NCBI GenBank assembly: GCA_022818135.1
Contig: JAFMSR010000002.1
Location: 47,403,499-47,467,498 of the forward strand
DNA length: 64,000 bases
Direction: 5' to 3'
From: Saxidomus purpurata
Taxonomy: Eukaryota > Mollusca > Bivalvia > Venerida > Veneridae
Made by a program: the position numbers and the translations under genes. The notes below the pieces were generated by a model. The model saw only the letters and a list, made by a program, of their open reading frames with translations. It was not told the origin of the DNA and made no database searches. Shown piece by piece: positions 11,762 to 24,216 of this stretch (positions within the stretch are counted from its first letter, which is position 1; each line of letters starts with the position of its first letter).

Positions 11762-14027
11762 TATACCCCCGAAACGAAGTTTGGGGAGGTATATAGGAGT
11801 CACCCGGTGGTTGGTCAGTCGGTCGGTCGGTCAGGCGGTCTGTCGCATTTTCCTTGTCCGGAGCATAACTTGAAAACTACTAGTTGGAATTCAATACAAC
11901 TTCATACAATGGTCAAGCACATTGAGAGGAAGTGCAGTGCACAAGAACCATAACTTCATCTTGACTCATTACAGAGTTTTTGCCCTTTGTTACTTTTCCT
12001 TGTCCAGAGCATAACTTGAAAACTACTGGTTGGAATTCAAAACAACTTCATACAATGGTCAAGCACAATAAGAGGGAGTGCAGTGCACAAGAACCATAAC
12101 TCTATAGTAATTTCAGAGTTATTGCCCTTTGTTACTTTTCCTTGTCCGGAGAATAACTTGAAAACTACTGGTTAGAATTCAATACAACTTCATACAATGG
12201 TCAAGTACATTGAGAGGAAGTGCAGTGCACAGGAGCCATAACTCTTTCTTGACTCATTATACCCCAAAAACAAAGTTTAGGGGGGTATATAGGAGTCACC
12301 CGGTCGGTCGGTCGGTCGGGCGGTCTGTTGCATTTTCCTTGCTGGAGCATAACTTGAAAACTACTAGTTGGAATTCAATACAACTTCATACAATGGTCAA
12401 GCACATTGAGAGGAAGTGCAGTGCACAAGAACTATAACTCCATATTGACTAATTACAGAGTTACTGCTCTTTGTTACTTTTCCTTGTCCGGAGCATAACT
12501 TAAAAACTACTGGTTGGAATTCAATACAACTTCATACAATGGTCAAGCACATTGAGAGGAAGTGCAGTGCACAAGAATCATAACTCCATCTTGACTAATT
12601 TCAGAGTTATTGCCCTTTGTTACTTTTTCTTGTCCGGAGCATAACTTGAAAACTACTGGTTGGAATTCAATACAATTTCATACAATGATCTAGCACAGTC
12701 AGAGGAAGTGCAGTGTACAAGAACAATAACTCTATCTGGAGTATTTACTGAGTTATTGCCCTTTGTTACTTTTCCTTGTCCGGAGCATAACTTGAAAACT
12801 ACTGGTTGGAATTCAATACAACCTCATACAATGGTCAAGTACATTGAGAGGAAGTGCAGTGCACAGGAACCATAACTCTATCTTGACTCATTACAGAGTT
12901 ATTGCCCTTTGTTACTTTTCCTTGTCCGGAGCATAATTCGATAACTACTGTTTGGAATTCAATACAACATCATACAATGGTCAAGCACATTGAGAGGAAG
13001 TGCAGTGCACAGGAACCATAACTCCATCTTGACTCATTACAGAGTTATTGCCCATTTTCACTTTTCCATGTCGCAGAGCATAACTTGAAAACTACTGTTT
13101 GGAATGCAATACAACTTCATACAATGGTTCAGCACAATGTGAAGAAGTGCAGTGAAAAAGAACAATAACTCTATCTTGACTCATTTCAGAGTTATTGCCC
13201 TTTGTTACTTTTCCTTGTCCGGAGCATAATCCGAAAACTATTGGTAGGAATTCAATACCACTTCATACAATGGTCAAGCACATTGAGAGGAAGTGCAGTG
13301 TACAAGAACCATAACTCTATCTTGAAAAATTACAGAGTTTTTGCCAAGGACAATATCTCTTTTTAGTTTGTTTGCAAGGTATTCTGTTACTACGAACTTC
13401 CTCAGTTTATAAAGCAGTCTTTTGGGGGTATTAATCACATTTAGTGATAGCTCTAGTTACAGAGTTATTGCCCTTTGTTACTTTTCCTTGTCCAGAGCAT
13501 TACTTGAAAACTACTGGTTGGAATTCAAAACAACTTAATAAAATGGTCTAGCACAATGAGAGGAAATGCAGTGTACAAGAACCATAACTCTATCTTGAGT
13601 ATTTACAGAGTTATTGCCCTTTGTTACTTTTCCTTGTCCGGAGAATAACTTGAAAACTACCGGTTGGAATTCAATACAACTTCATACAATGGTCAAGTAC
13701 ATTGAGAGGAAGTGCAGTGCACAGGAACCATTACTCTTTTCTTGACTCATTACAGAGTTATTGCCCTTTTGTTACTTTTCCTTGTCCGGAGCATTACTTT
13801 AAAACTACTGTTTGGAATTCAATACAACTTCATACAATGGTCTAGCACAATGAGAGGAAGTGCAGTGTACAGGATACATAACTCTATCTGGAGTATTTAC
13901 AGAGTTATTGCCAAGAACAATATCTCTATTTTAGTGTTTTTTTGCAAGGTATTCTGTTACTACGAACTTCCTCAGTTTATAAAGCAGTCTTTCAGGGGTA
14001 TTAATCACATTTAGTGATAGCTGTAGT
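11762..14027 (+). mobile_element. Family E element (outer copy), split by a second family E copy
   Basis: It begins TATACCCCCGAAACGAAG with a folding partner and (GGTC)n, and runs in 145-bp units. It is interrupted at 12257/13458 and resumes with TACAGAGTTATTGCCC. It ends CAGGGGTATTAATC, stem-loop, AGCTGTAG|T. The interrupted unit word CATTACAGAG is restored exactly when 12258-13457 is removed. Confidence 0.82.
12258..13457 (+). mobile_element. Family E element nested inside another family E element
   Basis: It starts TATACCCCAAAAACAAAG, with a folding GGGGGGTATA and (GGTC)n. About seven units follow and it ends TTTTGGGGGTATTAATC, stem-loop, AGCTCTAG|T. Its flanks are CAT on the left and TACAG on the right, equal to the host's CATTACAG with no duplicated base. 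Confidence 0.85.
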
Positions 14028-15865
14028 TAACTATCAATTCTAGGGACATACTTAGCACTGATCAGTGTCTAAATAGTAATTTATGGTTTTCTCCTTGATT
14101 CGATTTTCAAATGGAGATCAGGTGTACCGTTTTGGTACAAATGCTTGTGTTTCGAATGCATGTGTTGCATAATGCCAGTAACTATGCTAAGGTTTATTAT
14201 ATTCTGAGTTGCTTGGACCCAAATTCACCTCAATAAAGGCTGTAAAATACTAAAATTCAGTAGAAGTGGAGGACACCTACCTGCGGCATGTTTCTGTGTC
14301 CGCCATCTTGGAATGACTACACCGTTTTGGCTACATGACAGTGAAACTTTGATGTACATGCTAAATTTAATCGATACTTTCCGTATTCCATCTGTTGCAA
14401 CAGTATTGAAAATAGTCTCATTGAATTTATTACTGTAAATTTAAAGTATAGTTTAATTGAATGGCATTATATTATTCTGTTTTCCTTTTTATTTACAGGC
14501 AAAAGTTATTCTATGCACAATTGGTACGTACATAGTATTTTAGCTTACCTATACGAGTGTTGTATATGTCATTGTCAATAAGTGCTTCCAACAAAATCTC
14601 CTTAACCACTGTTCCAATTTTAACTTCTGGTAAACATCACAGAAATGATCCTTAGAGGGTCCTTTTTCTAAAATACAAAAAACTTTAACTGCTTCTTTTC
14701 ATGAACCACTGATTGGAATGTCACCAAAAGCTCTGTATCAACCTTTAATTTTACTACTCTCAGAAAACAGGGAAGGTTTACAAAATTCTTTAACTTCTTC
14801 TCATAAATCATGCAATGTGTGTAATTGTTCCTTCCAAGGAAGGGACACTTAGAGTTGTTCAGACACACGCGAACTTACCATATGACCATATAAAAGCAGA
14901 TCTAGCGTGACATAGTAACAGGTGCCAGGAGTATTAAATATTGTAGATACTAATGCCTCAATTTGCTTAGACTGTCGTAGTTTGTACTTCAATAATATAT
15001 ATAGACAGATGTGCCCTAGAAGGAACTTTTGGAATGCTATAACTTGTACAGTTCTCATAAATCATGCAATGTCTGTAATACAGTTCTCATAAATCATGCA
15101 ATGTCTGTAATACAGGTCTTCAGAATTGCAGTTTAATATACACAGAATGCAGTAGTATATAGTGCGCAGTTCTACAGAGTATGTTTTATTTACAATGAAT
15201 TGATACAGTACTATATAATACTACAGTACTCTAGTACTCCTTAATTCAAGGAGCATCCAGCATTTCCAATGATTTCTTGTTGTATTTCAGCCCAGGGCTT
15301 TGACAGGACACACCTGATGACCTGATAAGAACAACTGTGTGATGATACAGGATGTCATACAGTGCAAAATATTAGTCTTCCAATTAAGATGCTACTGCAT
15401 GTTTTTGCAAGAATTAGGGAATTATTTGGAATTTGATATCTATAATCTTATAATGTCAGCTTTTTTTAAATCAAAGCACTGAAAGTACTAATGGGGACGT
15501 TTGTGTTGGCATGTGTGAATTAAGTTCAGGCAAGCAATACTGAAATGCTCATCTCCAAGATACTGAAATGTTCAACTCCAAGAAAGATACTGAAATGTTC
15601 AACTCCAAGTGAGATACACTTTAACTTCCTTATAATGTGCATCAATATTAAGCGAATTCCCTTATAATGCAATTGGGTCTTGGATCCCAAACTTTCTGGG
15701 GTTGACCAAAATCATATCGGACAGAATAACATTGTTTAGATACAGAAATAATGTTCTAAACAGAAAGTAAACTATATTGATCAATGTTGAGTAAACGCTT
15801 AAAAAGCATCTATTAACCTAGAAAAACTGTTAAAACAATTACGATTGACTGGTGTCCCAATTTTT
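14028..15865. other. Intergenic DNA; short tandem duplication; no gene
   Basis: The 33-bp word ACAGTTCTCATAAATCATGC is tandemly duplicated at about 15049-15113, with a third related copy near 14799-14826. On the minus strand at about 14322-14290 a Kozak-like ATG opens nine codons ending in a GTAGGT donor-like sequence. That could be a first exon, but no partner exon was found. The rest is AT-rich and unremarkable. Confidence 0.4.
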
Positions 15866-16250
15866 AGTGTGCCAGGGTGAGCTATTAGGTTCACTCACCA
15901 TCCGTTGTACCTCGTATGTTCATCATTTCCTTTAAACAACAGGTCCTCTGAAACAATTGGGCCAATATTGATGAAACTTGGCTGGGTGTTCCTTGCATAA
16001 AGCTCTGTCATAGTTGTTTAAAAAAATTCCGTTCCATGCAGAACTCGTGTAGAATTGTCTAGTTGACCTCTACTAACAGTGTTCAAATTGTAACTGCGGG
16101 TCTGAATTGAACCGGCCTTGGGGGTCACTTTTTACATGGCTAAGGCTCATGTATGAAACACTTCTTCTCTGAAACATCAAGGCCTAGAGCGCAGATAGTT
16201 GGTATGTAGAATTGCCTAGCTAGTGGACCTCTACCAAGATTGTACACAAA
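15866..16250 (+). mobile_element. Family A Helentron-like element, degenerate fragment
   Basis: It starts with a shortened form of the family A 5' hairpin (GCCAGGGTGAGCTATTAGG), then the usual lead CCTCTGAAACAATTGGGCC. It fades before any 3' stem-loop. Confidence 0.6.
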
Positions 16251-16382
16251 AAATGTACTTAATCAGCCATTACTACCAAAGAGCACAAATGAGCATACTA
16301 ATACAATGAAATGTCTTAAAAGTCTTCAAATTAGAAATTTACCTCTGGCGATGTTTATTTCAAACTGGAAGTGGATATTTTT

Positions 16383-17702
16383 AGCTTGCCTGGCACAAAG
16401 TGCCAGAATGAGCTATTAGGATTGCTCACCATCCAGCGTCTGTTGTACATCTTCCCTTCATATTTTCCTTCAAATGCATCTTCCTGAAACCACTAGGCCA
16501 ATGTTGATGAAACTTGGTAGAGATGTACCTCACATGAAGCCCTATCATAGTTGAGCTTTTCTAATTGATGGTTGTCCATCGTCCGTCAACATTTTTATTC
16601 AAATGACATCTCCTCTGAAACCACTAGGCCAATGTTGATAAAACTATGCAGGAATGTTCCTTGCATGAAGCTCTACCAAAATTGTTCAAAGAATTCCATT
16701 CCACGCAGAACTCTGGTAGCTATGGCAACAAATAGGAAAAACTTTTAAAATCTTCTTCTCTGAAACCACAAGGCCTAGAGCTTAGATATTTGGCATGTAG
16801 CATTGTCTAGTGGACCTCTACCAAGATTGTTCAAATTATGACCCCCGGGTCAAAATTGACCCCGCACTGGTGGTCACTTAGTTTTGCATAGGCTTTATAT
16901 AGGAAAAACTTTAAAAATCTTCTTCTCTGAAACCACAAGGGTTAGAGCTTAGATATTTGGCATGTAGCATTGTCTAGTGAACCTCTACCAAGATTGTTCA
17001 AATTATGACCCCAGGGTCAAAATTGACCCCGCAAGGTTGGTGACTTAGTTTTGCATAGGCTTTATATAGGAAAAACTTTAAAAATCTTCTTCTCTGAAAC
17101 CACAAGGCCAAGAGCTTAGATATTTGGCATGTAGTATTGTTTAGTGGACCTCTACCAAGATTTTTCAAATTATGACCCCCGGGTCAAAATTGACCCCACG
17201 CTGGTGGTCACTTAGTTTTGCATAGGCTTTATATAGGAAAAACTTTAAAAATCTTCTTCTCTGAAACCACAAGGCCTAGAGCTTAGATATTTGGCATGTA
17301 GCATTGTCTAGTGGACCTCTGCCAAGATTGTTCATATTATGACCCCTGGATCAAAATTGACCCTGCGGGGGTGGTCACTTAGTTTTGCATAGGCTTATAT
17401 AGGAAAAACTTTTAAAATCTTCTCTGAAACCACACGGCCTTGAGCTTAGATATTTGGCATGTAGCATTGTCTAGTGACCTCTTCAAAGTTTTTAAAAAAA
17501 TTATGCCCCTGGGGTCAAAATTGACCTTGCCCGGGGGGGGGGGGGTCACTTGTTTTACAAAGACGTATATAGGGGGGGAGGTCACTTGTTTTACAAAGAC
17601 GTATATAGGAAAAGCTATTGTATATAACATTATCTAGTGATCTTCCACCAGGCAAGTGGACTGTACCAAGGTTAGCGATATAGGGCCATCTTGGCCCTCT
17701 TG
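16383..17702 (+). mobile_element. Family A Helentron-like element
   Basis: The 5' hairpin AGCTTGCCTGGCAC/GTGCCAGAATGAGCT is followed by tandem units with a period near 165-170 bp (ACCACAAGGCC at about 16759, 16925, 17092, 17262). The end is GTTAGCGATATAGGGCCA, stem-loop GGGCCATCTTGGCCC, TCTTG. A second internal lead at about 16551 suggests recombination between copies. Unlike other copies the 3' flank is TCATG. A further family A fragment continues to about 17810. Confidence 0.75.
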
Positions 17703-18108
17703 TCATGAGGCATTGCCTAGCTGACCTCTACCAAGATTGTTCAAATTATGACCCTTGGGTCAAAATTGACCACACCCTCGTTTTTACATAGGCTCATATA
17801 AACTAATGATTTTTTTTATTCATTTTTGTGCAATAGAATTAGATGAACGAGAATCCCCAAATCGAAAAATATATTTGAGTTACTCACGAAGTAATTGCTT
17901 GGATGCAGATTATCATACTAACTGACTCAAATGTGTACAAACATAATGTACATGTCGTGCAAATTATTCTTTCTTGCATATTGGATAGGGGTATCAACAG
18001 TTTTCACTAGTGCTGGAAAATCTCATAACATCCCCCCATGTAATTATGACTTTAGTGAATTACTTGTGACGTCACTTTCCCAAACACAGCATCTGAATAA
18101 CCTTTTTT

Positions 18109-19134
18109 AGCTCACCTGGCACATAGTCGCAAAGTAGGATTGCATTCCCTCTGGCGTCTGTACGTCCGTCTGTCCGTCCGTCCACCATTTCCTTCCAACG
18201 ACATCACCTCTGAAACCACTGGGCCATTGTTAATGGAACTTTGCAGGGGTGTTCTTTGCATGAACCTCTATCAAAGTTGTTCAAAGAATTCCATTCTATG
18301 CAGAACTCTGGTTGCTATGGCAACAAATAGGAAAATCTTTAAAAATCTTCTTCTCTGAAACCACAAGGCCTAAAGCTTAGATATTTGGCATGTAGCATTG
18401 TCTAGTAGACCTCTACCAAGATTGTTCAAATTATGACCCCTGGGTTAAATTGACACCGCATGGGTGGTCACTTAGTTTTGCATAGGCTTATACAGGAAAA
18501 ACTTTAAAAATCTTCTTCTCTGAAACCAAAAGGCCTAGAGCTTAGATATTTGGCATGTAGCATTGGCTAGTGGACCTCTACCAAGATTGTTGAAATTATG
18601 AGCCCTGGATCAAACTTGACCCCCGCACAGGGGGCCACTTAGTTTTACATAGGCTTATATAGGAAAAACTTTAAAAATCTTCTCTGGAACTACAAGGCCT
18701 AGAGCTTAGATATTTAGCATGTGGCATTGCCTAGTGGACCTCTACCAAGATTGTTCAAATTATGACCCCTGGATCAAAATTGACCTTGCGCGGGGGGGTC
18801 ACTTGATTTTACATAAGCTTATATAGGAAAAACTTTAAATATCTTTTTCTCTGAAACCACAGGGGGTAGAGCTTAGGTATTTAGTTTAACATTGCCTAGT
18901 AGACGTCTTTAAAGTTTGTTCAAATCATACCCCTGGGGTCAATATTGGCCCCGCCAAGGAGGTCACTTGTTTTACAAAGATGTATATAGGAAAACCTATT
19001 TGCTATGTAACATTGTCTTGTGGTCTTCCAGCTACTTTGTTCAAACCATGCCTCTTGGGTTAAAATTGACCACACCCATTAGGCAAGTGGACTGGTATTC
19101 AGGTGAGCAATATAGGGCCATCATGGCCCTCTTG
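18109..19134 (+). mobile_element. Family A Helentron-like element
   Basis: A run of Ts precedes AGCTCACCTGGCAC, then a (GTCC)n microsatellite and about five tandem units. The 3' module is CAGGTGAGC (complement of the 5' end), stem-loop AGGGCCATCATGGCCCT, and CTTG|TTTT. Confidence 0.8.
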
Positions 19135-19219
19135 TTTTTAAATTAAAATGCATCATTTCGAGAAGTTTGCATTTACATATATATTTTGAAGTGGAAGTGG
19201 GTATGCAAGAAATAGCGTC

Positions 19220-19330
19220 TTCCATCAGATATGTAGTTCTGATGGAAATATCCGTCACCTCAGGTAACAGTTTCGCAGGAACTCTGCAGAGCCTCGTTCC
19301 GGCCAAAACAGTTACCCTCTGTGACAGATA
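19220..19330. repeat. Double hairpin repeat, related to 8044-8114
   Basis: A first small hairpin (TTCCATCAGA/TCTGATGGAA, about 19220-19247) is followed by arms TATCCGTCACC (19249) and GTGACAGATA (19321) around a loop. The loop shares words with the copy near 8044. It looks like a short foldback or MITE family. Confidence 0.5.
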
Positions 19331-19587
19331 TTTCGATCTGAACCACATGCTCATGGAAGAAACCAATAGCAGTTTTGTCCGTAATTACTTAAGTTTAAAA
19401 TCGGGGGGTCCCAATCAAATAATGCTCCTTTTAATTTATTAATTCTCAACTGTCATTTACATCCTTTTGTTATTGTTCCTTGTTATTGTTATTGTTCAGA
19501 GACAGATACAAGGGTATCAAGGTACCAGACCCTAGTTCTTTTACGAATAGACTCCTTGGGTCTTGCCCAGTTACCCTTCATCAAAGC

Positions 19588-20483
19588 AATTTGTGAGCTT
19601 TTCTGATGGATGATTGTCCATCGTCTGTAGTCCGTTGTCCGTAAACATTTTGATTCAAATGACATCTCCTCTGAAACCACTAGGCCAATGTTGATGAAAC
19701 TATGCAGGGATGTTCCTTGCGTGGAGCTCTAAAAATTATTCAAAGAATTCCATTCCATGCAGAACTCTGGTTGCTATGGCAACAAATAGGAAAAACTTAA
19801 AAAATCTTCTTCTCTGAAACCACAAGGCCAAGAGCTTAGATATTTAGCATGTGGCATTGTCTGGTAGACCTCTACCAAGATTGTTCAAATTATTGGTCCC
19901 GGGTCAAAATTGACCCTGCCCGGGGGGTTCACTTGGTTTTACATAGGCTTATATAGGAAAAATTTTAAAAATCTTCTTCTCTGAAACCACAAGACCTAGA
20001 GCTTAGATATTAAGCATGTGGCATTGTCTAGTGAAGCTGTACCAAGATTGTTGAAATTATGAGCCCTGGGTCAAAATTGACCTTGCCCTGGGGGTCACTT
20101 GGTTTTACATAGGCTTATATAGGAATAACTATATAAAGGAATAAATCTTCTTCTCTGAAACCACACGGCCTTGAGCTTAGATATTTAGCATCTAGATATT
20201 TATCATGGTTGGCATTGTTAAGTGGACCTCTACCAAGATTGTTCAAATCATGAACCCCTAGTCAAAATTAACTCTTCCCGGGAGGGGGGAAAGCACTTGA
20301 TTTCACATAGGCTTATAGAGGGAAAACTTTTAAAAAAAAAACAAGGCCGACAGGCAGATAATAGATATTTGAAATGTTACTTAGCATAATGTGTAGTGGA
20401 CCTCTACGAATTATGTTAGAATCATGACCCATTTTATTGTAACAAATGGTAGTCCGGTGAGTGATATAGGGTCATTATGGCCG
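19588..20483 (+). mobile_element. Family A Helentron-like element, decayed
   Basis: It has a family A lead with GATGATTGTCCATCGTC in place of the 5' hairpin. About four diverged tandem units follow, ending at CCGGTGAGTGATATAGGG and a mutated stem-loop. The 3' CTCTTG is lost. Confidence 0.65.
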
Positions 20484-20705
20484 TGGTATGAATTCCTGTA
20501 CCGCAATATTCAGAGTTAAATCAACTACATACTTTGCACATTGCTATGCATGTAAATTTATCAGATATCATGGTTGAGCATCTTTGCTTAGCTTCAGTTA
20601 CAAATATAATATAGTTCGCCCGTAAGTTGAGTAAGCTTTAAAAGACAGTTTCACAATCGTCCAACTGTACAAATGTTTACTGCAGTGATTTTGCATTCTT
20701 TTATT
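20484..20705. other. Spacer between family A and family C elements
   Basis: About 220 bases of AT-rich DNA with no feature recognised. Confidence 0.4.
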
Positions 20706-21954
20706 AACCAGGTTTTCCGAAGGAAAAATCCTGGTTATAAGATTGGGGTATGTCGGCGGGCGGGCGGGCGTAATCAATTTCTTCTGTGCGCAACTCCTCC
20801 TACATTTCTCAACGGATTTCAACCAAACTTTCACAGAAGTATTGTCATGAAGTGCCCTGGCGCATATTGTCGGGGTTTTGTGATTTGGTCATTTTTGACA
20901 GAGTTATGGCCCTTTGTTTTTTTTCACATGTAATTCTTCTGTGCGCAACTCCTCCTACATTTCTCAACGGATTTCAACCAAACTTTCACAGAAGTATTGT
21001 CATGAAGTGCCCTGGCGCATATATTCCAGGTTTTGTGATTTGGTCATTTTTGACAGAATTATGGCCCTTTGTTTTTTTTCCATGTAATTCTTCTGTGCGC
21101 AACTCCTTCTACACTTCTCAAGGGATTTCAACCAAACTTTCACAGAATTGTTGTCACCAAGTGCCCTGGCGCATATTGTCGGGGTTTTGTGATTTGATCA
21201 TTTTTGACAGAATTATGGGCCTTTGTTTTTTTCCACATAATGTAATATATATAGAGAAATACTCTTCTGTGTGCAACTCCTACATTTCTCAAGGGATTTC
21301 AACCAAACTTTCACAGAACTATAATTGTGAACTAAAGAATTTTGAATATATAATTTTCTGCCCCTGGTCGTCCGTCCGTCCGTTAGCAATTTTGTGTCTC
21401 CTTATTTAAGTATATATAAAAGGGAGAATACTCTGTTATTATAAAAGGGAGAATACTCTGTTATTACTGTCTATTTTTAGAATAGATTACCAGTCCTGTA
21501 TACTTTGGAATATTCTGTTACAGTAAGATCACAAAATTTCTCATGAGACCAGCGGTTCAAACCCCACACAGAGCAAGTTTTTTTTTTTTTCTCTCTTTTT
21601 TTTTTTTTTATAATTTTTGCCTGAATTATGGCCCTTTGCTTTTTTTCCCACATATGTTATATATAGAAGAATACTGTCACGTGCCCACTTCCTCCTACAT
21701 TTCTCAAGATATTTAAACCAAACTCTCACAGAACTGTTGTCATCAAGTGCCCTCGTGCATATTGTCTGGGTTTTGTGTTTGGATCAATTTTGCCTGAATT
21801 ATGGCCCTTTGCTTTTTTTACACATGTAATATATAGAAGAAGACCTTTGTTTCTTTTTCACATTATGTATATCTACTGACTTTAAAACACATTTGCGCTC
21901 GGCCAGCAGACTGGAAAATGAAAACCTGGTTTTGTGACAATTTCCTGTCACTTG
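20706..21954 (+). mobile_element. Family C Helentron-like element (AACCAGGTTTTCC)
   Basis: The 5' end AACCAGGTTTTCCGAAGG folds onto ATCCTGGTT and is followed by GGCGGGCGGGCGGGCG. Units have a period near 161 bp (CTTCTGTGCGCAACTCC from about 20780, 20937, 21097). A 230-bp insert at about 21380-21608 includes a 27-bp tandem duplication (TATAAAAGGGAGAATAC) and long poly-T runs. The 3' module is GAAAACCTGGTT, stem-loop GTGACA...TGTCAC, CTTG|TTTG. The long open frame through the units reads repeat sequence and is not a gene. Confidence 0.8.
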
Positions 21955-22061
21955 TTTGTTTAGTTTTTCTGTAATATCAATATTACAATACGTATTGCAA
22001 TAATGGTTGGCTGTCATCGCAATACACTTGATAAGCTTTTGACCACATTGTTGCACCCCTT

Positions 22062-23539
22062 CCCTTAGCAAAAAGAACTGGTGATATTTCCAGTTAAAAT
22101 GCAGTTAAACATCAGTTTTCATTTAAATTCCCAGTAATTTTCCAGTTTTTTCTGCCAACATTTGAAAGGCTTGGAGAAAACCAGTTTTTTTTGTCCAGTT
22201 AAAATCCAGTTTTTAAAAAAACTGGTAAATAACTGTAGAAAAACAAGTCATTTGTCCAGTATTTTACCAGTTCCTAAAAAACTGATGTCATGATCCAGTT
22301 TTCTTCCAGTAAAAAATCAGTTATTCCTATAAGCCAGTTTTTTTTGGCAAAGGGCACTGGCAGGTCAAATAAAACAGACTCAATTACAGGAAACAGGATT
22401 TATCTACCGGAAGTTACAATTTTACTGGTTGATTCAAATTGTAAGGCATGATAGCAATGATTTGAATATGTTTAAGAAATTCTAGTGAAAGGAATATTTT
22501 TGTGGCTTCAAACTTTTGTGCTGAAAAGGACAGTTACATTTTGTAAGCATAATTATGCAAAATGTACAATACAAACACATGTACAATGTATCTTTTGTGT
22601 ACATTTGATAAATGCAGGGAATTCTTACAATAATACACTAGCTGATGCTAGAAAGTGGTTGACATTAGGAATTATGCAGCAAAGGTAATTTTATAATTGG
22701 TTCTATATAAGACTTTCAGGTGTTGAAGCTAAGTAATTTATGATTATCATCAGTATAATGTTTAAAACCCTGACATAGCTAAATTTCTAAAATGGACTTG
22801 TCCATCCATCAATTTGGACAGAACCAGTTGTTCAAATGTTTGTTCACTCAAATTTTACTGTCTGAATACCAAATATTGGAGATCATGATCATCAAAGCAC
22901 TATTGTACAGACTGATCATGATCTGCACTGGTCACAAACTTTTAAGACAATATTATTTGCTTCATCAAGGTAAATTCAAATCACAGTAGCTACAACAGCA
23001 AACTTTTCATCAAATATAATAAATTGATTCATATTGCATGAAAATGTTTTGGTGCTTTCACTGTGTAACAGACACAATCTTGATCTCATTAAGGACAGCC
23101 CATGTGTTGATTTTCCATCCACTACACAGATCAGTTATTTTCCAGTTTTTGATGATGTCACTTTACTGACATTTAACTGTATTCTTATGTAAACCAGTTA
23201 TTTTCCAGTTTTTGATGATGTCATTTTACTGGATTTATACTGCTGTTTTTAATTAACCAGTTTTATGCCAGTTTTTTATGATGTCATTTAACTGGCTATC
23301 TTATTAACATATTTCGGCTCATTTAACTGGCGTTTAACTGGAGTTCGACTGGATTTTAACTGGAGTTTGACCGAAAACTGGAAAAATAACTGGTTCATTT
23401 GCATATTAGCATCATCATCACACATTTGTAATTTCTTGGTAATGTCAAAGGTTTTTAACTGGCTTTTAACTGGAAATTAACTGAATTTCAAATAACTGGA
23501 ATAAAACTGAAAAATAACTTCAGTTCTTTTTGCTAAGGG
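22062..23539. mobile_element. Non-autonomous inverted-repeat element with CCAGTT word arrays
   Basis: The ends CCCTTAGCAAAAAGAACTG and its complement are perfect over 19 bp, spanning 1478 bp. Inside the left end about nine CCAGTT words lie within 250 bp. The right 400 bp carries many CCAGTTTT and AACTGG words. The centre is AT-rich with no coding sequence. No target duplication longer than TT is visible, so the superfamily is not assigned. The end architecture resembles the Harbinger element at 58279-63951. Confidence 0.8.
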
Positions 23540-24216
23540 TTAGGCTCTAAGCATGAATAAACCATTTAACGTCTTCCACTGACATTAAAATCCTCAGTCC
23601 TTCTGTTGTAGTTTGGTTCCAGAAATGAATGATGTAAAAAACCAATCCAACTAATTCATCAAAATTGTAGGGTGAAATTATTGAAACACCACTACAATAC
23701 TGAATGAAAACTTACTGAAATTGGTCTAGCTCAAATTTCTTGTACTAACCTTCATCCACAGACATCAAAACCATTTGTTAAACCAATAGTTACTTTTGGT
23801 GATGATGATAAAATACCAATCCAGCAGCCAGCTAAATCATCAAATTGGTTATAACGAATGAATGCTTCATATACTGTAACTGGAACCAGCAGAATTCAAC
23901 TTGATGTTCTTTTTGTCAAGCTGACCGAGTCTCAGTCTGTGAATGCAGTCAACGCAGAAGCCTGAGGAACACTGAGGCAGCTTAAGTTGCCTCGTTTAAA
24001 ATTTGCAGAGCAAAAAAATAAGAAACAAATGCAAGGAAATGAAAATTTTAAGATTAACTGACATAGCTTAGCTATGTACACTGAGTAGGGATGCGCAATA
24101 AAACATGTTTACCGGTATATTGCAATTATCTTGAAACGCAGTACATACGTATAGTTTCACTCTGTACCATGATATAATGTTAATAAAAGAATGCAATTTC
24201 TCGTCATTTATTCTCT
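23540..24216. other. Intergenic DNA with a weak imperfect duplication
   Basis: Words such as ACCAATCCA followed by AA(A)TCATC recur about 170 bp apart (near 23641 and 23815), suggesting an old repeat. No gene was seen. Confidence 0.35.

Noticed and set aside
20786..21409. 207-codon open frame
   Set aside because: It reads through the 161-bp units of family C, with repeated segments and no protein-family motif. The same applies to 190 codons at 4749-5321.
21541..21600. GGTTCAAACCCC B-box followed by a T run, possible Pol III gene
   Set aside because: No A-box at the right distance and the arms do not pair. It is likely part of the insert in family C.
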